Assembly: GCA_035502855.1 (NCBI GenBank)
Contig: DATJTX010000038.1
Coordinates: 1 to 33,751, forward strand
Length of the DNA: 33,751 nucleotides
Direction: 5' to 3'
Source of the DNA: Candidatus Baltobacteraceae bacterium
GTDB taxonomy: Bacteria > Vulcanimicrobiota > Vulcanimicrobiia > Vulcanimicrobiales > Vulcanimicrobiaceae
This document shows, in pieces, positions 30,203 to 33,751 of this stretch; the stretch's first letter is position 1; each line of letters opens with the position of its first letter. Under the pieces are notes generated by a model that did not search any database, was not told the origin of the DNA, and worked only from the letters and a program-made list of their open reading frames with translations. Both the position numbers and the translations under genes were made by a program.

Positions 30203-30868
30203 ATGCTGAATCCGAGTCTGTTTGAGGCGAGCGTGACCGGCGCGGTTTGTGCACATGAGCACGCGGTGCGGATTTTCGGTGACGACGATTTGCTCTATTT
30301 TCGCCACTTCTATAGCGAAAAAGCTTCGCTGAAAATGCTCGACGCGTTGTTGACGTCGGTTCCGTGGAAGCAAGAGTTATTAAAGATCTATGGGCGCAGC
30401 GTTCCAACGCCTCGACTGACGGCGTGGTACGGTGATCCCGGGGCCGCGTACACCTACTCTGGCCTGCGTAACGAGCCGAACCCGTGGACGCCGCTGTTGC
30501 TGGAAATGGTCGACGAGCTTTACTCGTTCGTTGGCGTTCGTTTCAACAGTGTCTTACTAAACCGCTATAGAAACGGTGACGACAGCCTTTCGTGGCACGC
30601 AGACGACGAACCCGAGCTCGGCGCGGAGCCGACGATCGCTTCGCTGAGTTTGGGTACGCCGCGCCTCTTCAAGCTTCGAAAGACGAGCGATCCAAAAGAC
30701 GAGGCTTCGCTGCGGCTGGAAAGTGGAAGCCTCCTTCTAATGCAGGGCCGTTCTCAGGCGAAGTACCGGCATAGCGTACCGAAGGAGAGAAAGGTCCGCG
30801 GTGAAAGAATAAACCTCACATTTCGGGTGGTTGCAACTGGAGGAACTGCGTCGGCGCCTATACCCTAA
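30203..30868 (+). CDS. alkB: AlkB-type 2-oxoglutarate/Fe(II) dioxygenase
   Basis: The 221-residue protein repairs alkylated nucleic acid by oxidative demethylation if it behaves like its family. The fold markers are PTPRLTAWYGDPG (nucleotide-recognition region), LLNRYRNGDDSLSWHADDEPELG with iron ligands His132 and Asp134, YRHSVP with His190, and ERINLTFR with Arg202/Arg208 for 2-oxoglutarate and catalysis. All are intact. The layout is closest to ALKBH2/3-like bacterial proteins of about 200 residues. GC content is visibly lower than in the min genes. It overlaps the next gene by 38 bases, so the two should be co-translated, and both sit between the rodA relic and rodA. Confidence 0.93.
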   Translation: MLNPSLFEASVTGAVCAHEHAVRIFGDDDLLYFRHFYSEKASLKMLDALLTSVPWKQELLKIYGRSVPTPRLTAWYGDPGAAYTYSGLRNEPNPWTPLLLEMVDELYSFVGVRFNSVLLNRYRNGDDSLSWHADDEPELGAEPTIASLSLGTPRLFKLRKTSDPKDEASLRLESGSLLLMQGRSQAKYRHSVPKERKVRGERINLTFRVVATGGTASAPIP

Positions 30869-31727
30869 TTTGCTGGCTCAACTGAGCCGGCATTTCGGTG
30901 TTGACCGAGCAGGGCTGTGCCTTAGGCTCAAACCGCACATCCCGACGATTCGCGCAGGGTTTGACGCCGCGGAAGTCGAGATCGCCTACGATGATCAAGA
31001 TGTCATCGCCACATACCTATTGCTTTACTACGCGAACTACACTGCTGCGGGCTGTGATGCGCTCGCGAGGATACAAGGGCTTCTTCCCGCACGTGATCTC
31101 TCCGCGGTGTTCTTCTGCGGCGGTTCCCTGCCGGAGTTACTCGCGACGGCATTCTCGATGAACAGGGCAAATGTCGGTCCTAAGGTGCTCAACGCGTCCG
31201 TCTTTGACCAATACGTGGAGGCCTGGGCCTGGACACATCAGATTACGACGGCGCTGGTCGGGCTGTTTGCGCCAGAGGTCGTCCTTGAACTTCAATCCGG
31301 CGCGGTGGACCTTCGTCGACGCGGTCAAGGCGTGCCGCAAACCGTGGCGAATGCGGACCTTGTCGTGTTTCAGCATTGCCTCAACGAGTTTGCCGATAGT
31401 CCCGGCGCGATCGAGTGCATCGAAAGAATCGGGCGCGCGGCGCCGCGCGACACGGTCTTTCTTTTTCTCGACCAGGGAAAATACCGAACCGTGACGCGGT
31501 CGATGCTGAGTATTCGCGAACGTTTTGTCGCTGCGGATTACCAGGTGCTGGAAGATTGTCATACGCCATACACGTACGAACCGCCTGACTTCTTTCTGCC
31601 CGATGAACTAAAGAGCCAATTCTTCGACGGCATTGCGGCGCGTGACGAACAGGGACGATGGACACCGGGTCACCGCCGCGCTCGCACGCTGAACCTGCGT
31701 GCTCTCTGCATGCGAAAGCGGAGATAG
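30831..31727 (+). CDS. Putative methyltransferase-like protein coupled to AlkB
   Basis: The 298-residue protein is not confidently recognised. Its core has the alternating pattern of a class I SAM-dependent methyltransferase: strand and glycine loop LSAVFFCGGSLPELLATAF (about 90-108), a second strand ending in Asp126 (VLNASVFDQYVEAW), VLELQSG, then ADLVVFQHCLNEFAD (175-189) and DTVFLFLDQG (207-216). The GxGxG loop is degenerate, so SAM binding needs proof. The start is uncertain: TTG 30831 lies within the end of alkB, and another TTG is at 30870. The stop directly abuts the rodA ATG. It shares the lower GC of alkB. Pairing with AlkB suggests a nucleic-acid or related methylation/demethylation function. 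Confidence 0.6.
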   Translation: MQLEELRRRLYPNLLAQLSRHFGVDRAGLCLRLKPHIPTIRAGFDAAEVEIAYDDQDVIATYLLLYYANYTAAGCDALARIQGLLPARDLSAVFFCGGSLPELLATAFSMNRANVGPKVLNASVFDQYVEAWAWTHQITTALVGLFAPEVVLELQSGAVDLRRRGQGVPQTVANADLVVFQHCLNEFADSPGAIECIERIGRAAPRDTVFLFLDQGKYRTVTRSMLSIRERFVAADYQVLEDCHTPYTYEPPDFFLPDELKSQFFDGIAARDEQGRWTPGHRRARTLNLRALCMRKRR

Positions 31728-32861
31728 ATGGCAGTTCTCGCACTCGGTATCGACACGCGGCGTTACGTTCGCAATTTCAACTGGCCGCTCGCGATCGCTC
31801 CCATCCTGATCTCGGCGATCGGGATCATGTGCATCCAGTCGGCCGATCTGCACGACCCCGATGCTTCGGGCGAATACAAAAAACAGATCCTCTACATCAT
31901 CATGGGCGTGCCGCTGATGCTCGGCTGCTCGTTGATCGACTATCGCAATTGGCGGCGCTTGGCGCCGGCGTTGTACGTCTTCAATTTGTTGCTGTTGATC
32001 TTCATTCTCCGCGGCGGTCATTCGGCAATGGGCGCGCAGCGTTGGATCTCGCTCGGGCCGCTCGGCACCTTCCAACCCTCCGAGCCCGCCAAACTGGTGC
32101 TGGCGATCTCGATCGCATTCGTGCTCTGCCGCAACACCTTCGACCGCATTCAGGATCTGTGGAAGCCGCTGCTCGCCGCGGCGATTCCCGCGCTGCTGAT
32201 CGTCAAGCAACCCGACCTCGGCACCGCGCTCGTGATCGGGGCGATCTTGACGGTGCAGCTGTTTTTCGGATTACCGAAGCTGGGCGATTTCGCGATCTAC
32301 GTGCTCGCGGTGCTGATCGCGGGAGCGGCCGCGGTCGGCACCAATGCCGTGCTCAAGCCGTTCCAAAAGGCGCGGCTGTTCGTCTTCCTCAATCCACATG
32401 CCGACCCGCAGGGCTCGGGCTACAATCTCAATCAGTCGAAGATCGCGGTCGGGAACGGCGAGTGGTTCGGCCGCGGTCTGCATCACGGCACGCAGACGCA
32501 GCTCAAGTTCGTGCCGTTTCATTCGCGCGATTTCATCTTCACCGTGCTGGCCGAGGAGTTCGGCTTCATCGGCGCGCTGGCGCTGATCGTACTCTACATC
32601 GCGCTCCTCTACGGTGGGATCCGCGCGATGATCGCCGCGCGCGATCGCTTCGGATTTTTGCTCGCCGCCGGAATCGTGGCGATGCTCTTCTTCCACATTC
32701 TCGTCAACATCGGCATGACGATCGGCATCATGCCGATCACCGGCATTCCGCTGCCCTTCATGTCGTACGGCGGGTCCGCGATCCTGACCGATTTTGCCGC
32801 CGTCGGCGTGCTGCTGAACATCTACTCGCAAAAAGACCGCGACGTCCTGGGCAACGCGTAG
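31728..32861 (+). CDS. rodA: Peptidoglycan glycosyltransferase RodA (SEDS family)
   Basis: The 377-residue, ten-helix SEDS protein polymerises lipid II during cell elongation. Seen here are GAQRWISLGPLGTFQPSEPAKL (residues 102-122), KQPDLGTALV (160-169), GYNLNQSKIAVGNGEWFGRGL and the catalytic Asp268 in VPFHSRDFIFTVLAEEFGF, plus the C-terminal ITGIPLPFMSYGGS. FtsW is less likely given the neighbouring context and the short C-terminus. The first ten residues (MAVLALGIDT) precede the RRYVR segment that is duplicated at 30166-30179, so the present start was probably rebuilt during insertion of the alkB module. CGGAGATAG gives a ribosome binding site. Confidence 0.94.
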   Translation: MAVLALGIDTRRYVRNFNWPLAIAPILISAIGIMCIQSADLHDPDASGEYKKQILYIIMGVPLMLGCSLIDYRNWRRLAPALYVFNLLLLIFILRGGHSAMGAQRWISLGPLGTFQPSEPAKLVLAISIAFVLCRNTFDRIQDLWKPLLAAAIPALLIVKQPDLGTALVIGAILTVQLFFGLPKLGDFAIYVLAVLIAGAAAVGTNAVLKPFQKARLFVFLNPHADPQGSGYNLNQSKIAVGNGEWFGRGLHHGTQTQLKFVPFHSRDFIFTVLAEEFGFIGALALIVLYIALLYGGIRAMIAARDRFGFLLAAGIVAMLFFHILVNIGMTIGIMPITGIPLPFMSYGGSAILTDFAAVGVLLNIYSQKDRDVLGNA

Positions 32862-32862
32862 C

Positions 32863-32904
32863 ATGTGGCGGGCGATCGCAGTGGTCTTAGGCTTAATTGA
32901 CTAA
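32863..32904 (+). pseudogene. Possible relic start of the next operon gene
   Basis: An ATG one base after the rodA stop opens MWRAIAVVLGL, the look of a membrane or secreted protein start, then ID and a stop. The GC-rich host-like sequence ends near 32890, where AT-rich sequence begins. It is either a disrupted downstream gene or chance; 13 codons are too few to decide. Confidence 0.4.
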
Positions 32905-32925
32905 GCAGGCGAGAATCAATATAAT
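32897..32925 (+). promoter_or_regulatory. Consensus sigma70 promoter
   Basis: TTGACT (32897-32902), a spacer of exactly 17 bases and TATAAT (32920-32925) make the best promoter in the window. CTTAG/CTAAG arms (32886-32890, 32901-32905) flank the -35 box. Transcription should start near 32932 on the plus strand, yet no gene follows: only the four-codon frame at 32938 and then the terminator. Confidence 0.75.
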
Positions 32926-32931
32926 TAACTT

Positions 32932-32996
32932 GAGGCTATGGCTCTTGCCTAGTCGCCCGAGGGGATCGCGCAAGCGGTGCCCCTTGGTTATTTATT
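32932..32996 (+). ncRNA. Candidate small RNA of about 65 nt
   Basis: The region runs from the predicted start site of the consensus promoter to the U-rich end of a strong intrinsic terminator. It contains a small AGGC/GCCT stem (32933-32950) and then the terminator hairpin. No coding frame longer than four codons exists on this strand. It is convergent with the DUF3800 gene and overlaps its last codons. It is not a family I recognise. Alternatively the terminator simply ends rodA transcription and the promoter is a relic. Confidence 0.5.
32957..32996 (+). terminator. Intrinsic terminator with GCAA tetraloop
   Basis: CCGAGGGG pairs with CCCCTTGG (one G-U). Past a single bulged G the stem continues with five more pairs closed by a GCAA tetraloop, followed by TTATTTATT. 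It can end both rodA read-through and the candidate small RNA. Confidence 0.75.
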
Positions 32997-33751
32997 GGCC
33001 TCATCCGGAAGCATGCACTCGTATGATTCGTCCCATGGGATCACTTTCAACCCGAGGATGGAGTTTGCGGTAACGCGGCCGGTGCATAGCTTGCGCTGAA
33101 AGATGCCCCAGCGCGGAGGATCGCTCATTGGATCCAGGACTTTGTCCGCACACGGTCGAGCGAGAAGATCGGCAAGCTGCATTCCGCTGCTATTAGAATC
33201 CTTCGTGATAAACCTGAGCCCCGGCAGAAACTGATGGCGAAAATACGCAGCGGAAATATAAGCCGTGCCATCGAGGAAAAGCCGCGCGAATTCATATTGC
33301 AGGAGGGCGTCGCCTAAAGGATCTCGCGCCTCCAGCACCAGCCTACCCTGTGCGCCGCCGAAATGCGCCTGCAAGGACAGGGCGATCCGTTCCGCCATAA
33401 AGCTAAGCATCATAACGTAAGCGTGATTCGGAAGGTGCTTATGGGGAAGACTTTCATTAGGGGCGTCCGTGCCCCATTTCTCTAGGTATTTGTCGCGTTG
33501 AAGAACGCAGCAGATGGCATTGAACGGCAAGCCGGAAATAATATCGTCGAGCTGGAGAAGCGCTGTCTTTTGCTTAGTTTTGTCACCGCCGCACCAAAAA
33601 GAACCATCCAGATCGTGTCCCAGGCCGTGGTGTATGAGAGGACTATCCTGGCCGCATAAATGAGAGCGGCCACCGTGGCTTTCGGCGAAGGTTGTTTTTG
33701 CAGAAAACAATCGACACGAAAGGAAACCACGATGACCAAGCCTAGTATGGC
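32988..33751 (-). CDS. DUF3800-like protein, 5' end beyond the window
   Basis: The frame is open to the right edge, so the N-terminus is missing or begins at ATG 33710 (240 residues). Family signs are modest: an IHHGLGHDLDG-type segment where DUF3800 proteins have a conserved His near the start of the core, LLQLDDIISGLPFNAICCVLQRDKYLEKWG, and the C-terminal SSGMQLADLLARPCADK with the characteristic QLADLLA. DUF3800 is predicted to have an RNase H-like fold and is common in accessory and defence-associated regions; the typical N-terminal DESG motif would lie outside the window. Base composition is clearly lower in GC than in rodA, consistent with acquired DNA. Confidence is moderate because the diagnostic N-terminus cannot be seen. 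Confidence 0.65.
   Translation of the reverse strand, partial: HTRLGHRGFLSCRLFSAKTTFAESHGGRSHLCGQDSPLIHHGLGHDLDGSFWCGGDKTKQKTALLQLDDIISGLPFNAICCVLQRDKYLEKWGTDAPNESLPHKHLPNHAYVMMLSFMAERIALSLQAHFGGAQGRLVLEARDPLGDALLQYEFARLFLDGTAYISAAYFRHQFLPGLRFITKDSNSSGMQLADLLARPCADKVLDPMSDPPRWGIFQRKLCTGRVTANSILGLKVIPWDESYECMLPDEANK

Noticed and set aside
32926-32960. tRNA or att-site-like sequence after rodA
   Set aside because: No cloverleaf or anticodon arm can be drawn; the segment is better explained as the start of a short transcript.
33482-33739. 85-residue frame overlapping the DUF3800 gene
   Set aside because: No conserved motif, and the DUF3800-like frame is open through the same region to the window edge; a frameshift between the two cannot be excluded but is not needed.

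Overview
The window is a high-GC bacterial chromosome segment. Genes are densely packed, many joined by ATGA or GTGA stop/start overlaps, with conserved housekeeping genes and a few lower-GC accessory inserts. There is no rRNA, tRNA, IS element or CRISPR array that I can see. The gene mix (polyhydroxyalkanoate synthesis, MinCDE with two MinD genes, a MoxR/DUF58/DUF4129/DUF4350/SpoIIM/RDD cluster, PadR-HAAS pairs, a MmyB-type regulator) would fit a poorly cultured lineage such as Eremiobacterota (WPS-2). That placement is a guess from memory, not a result.

Layout: (1) 1-2540, the end of a membrane-fusion adaptor, then an ABC ATPase and a MacB-type permease. (2) 2540-3600, palindromic repeats and a HepT/MntA toxin-antitoxin pair. 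(3) 3600-5441, a PadR regulator with its own promoter-operator, a HAAS membrane protein and a small membrane protein. (4) 5410-8512, a response regulator with a damaged HD-GYP domain, divergent from an OmpR-type response regulator/histidine kinase pair. (5) 8572-11197, a MmyB-type regulator convergent with a TauE/SafE exporter-lactate/malate dehydrogenase operon. (6) 11338-15410, a PHA locus: phasin, XRE regulator, PhaC and two FabG/PhaB-type reductases. (7) 15484-17730, a lone prepilin, a membrane protein-winged helix pair and a MOSC protein. (8) 17782-24152, the MoxR cluster. (9) 24217-27223, a DUF697 protein and a large M48 metalloprotease. (10) 27404-32861, minC-minD-minD-minE and rodA, interrupted by an alkB-methyltransferase module. 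(11) 32862-33751, a compact promoter-RNA-terminator unit and a DUF3800 gene.

The most interesting structure is at the min-rodA junction. Directly after minE, an ATG that overlaps the minE stop opens a short frame encoding MDPRRYVR. This matches the DTRRYVR segment near the start of the intact rodA 1.6 kb downstream, including an identical 11-base stretch. The lower-GC pair between them, an intact AlkB dioxygenase and an overlapping, probably methyltransferase-like protein, therefore appears to have been inserted into the 5' end of rodA with the gene start rebuilt on the far side. A second, weaker footprint of the same kind follows rodA: a new start codon and about ten codons break off into AT-rich DNA. 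That DNA carries a consensus sigma70 promoter (TTGACT-N17-TATAAT) and, about 65 bases after the predicted start, a strong intrinsic terminator, so it may encode a small RNA.

Other points of note: three copies of a dispersed hairpin whose 5-bp stems differ by compensatory changes around a conserved 11-base loop, two of them forming protein C-termini; two full MinD paralogues in one operon; a MinE with a proline/arginine-rich tail; and several promoters placed so close to the start codon that the mRNAs should be leaderless or nearly so.
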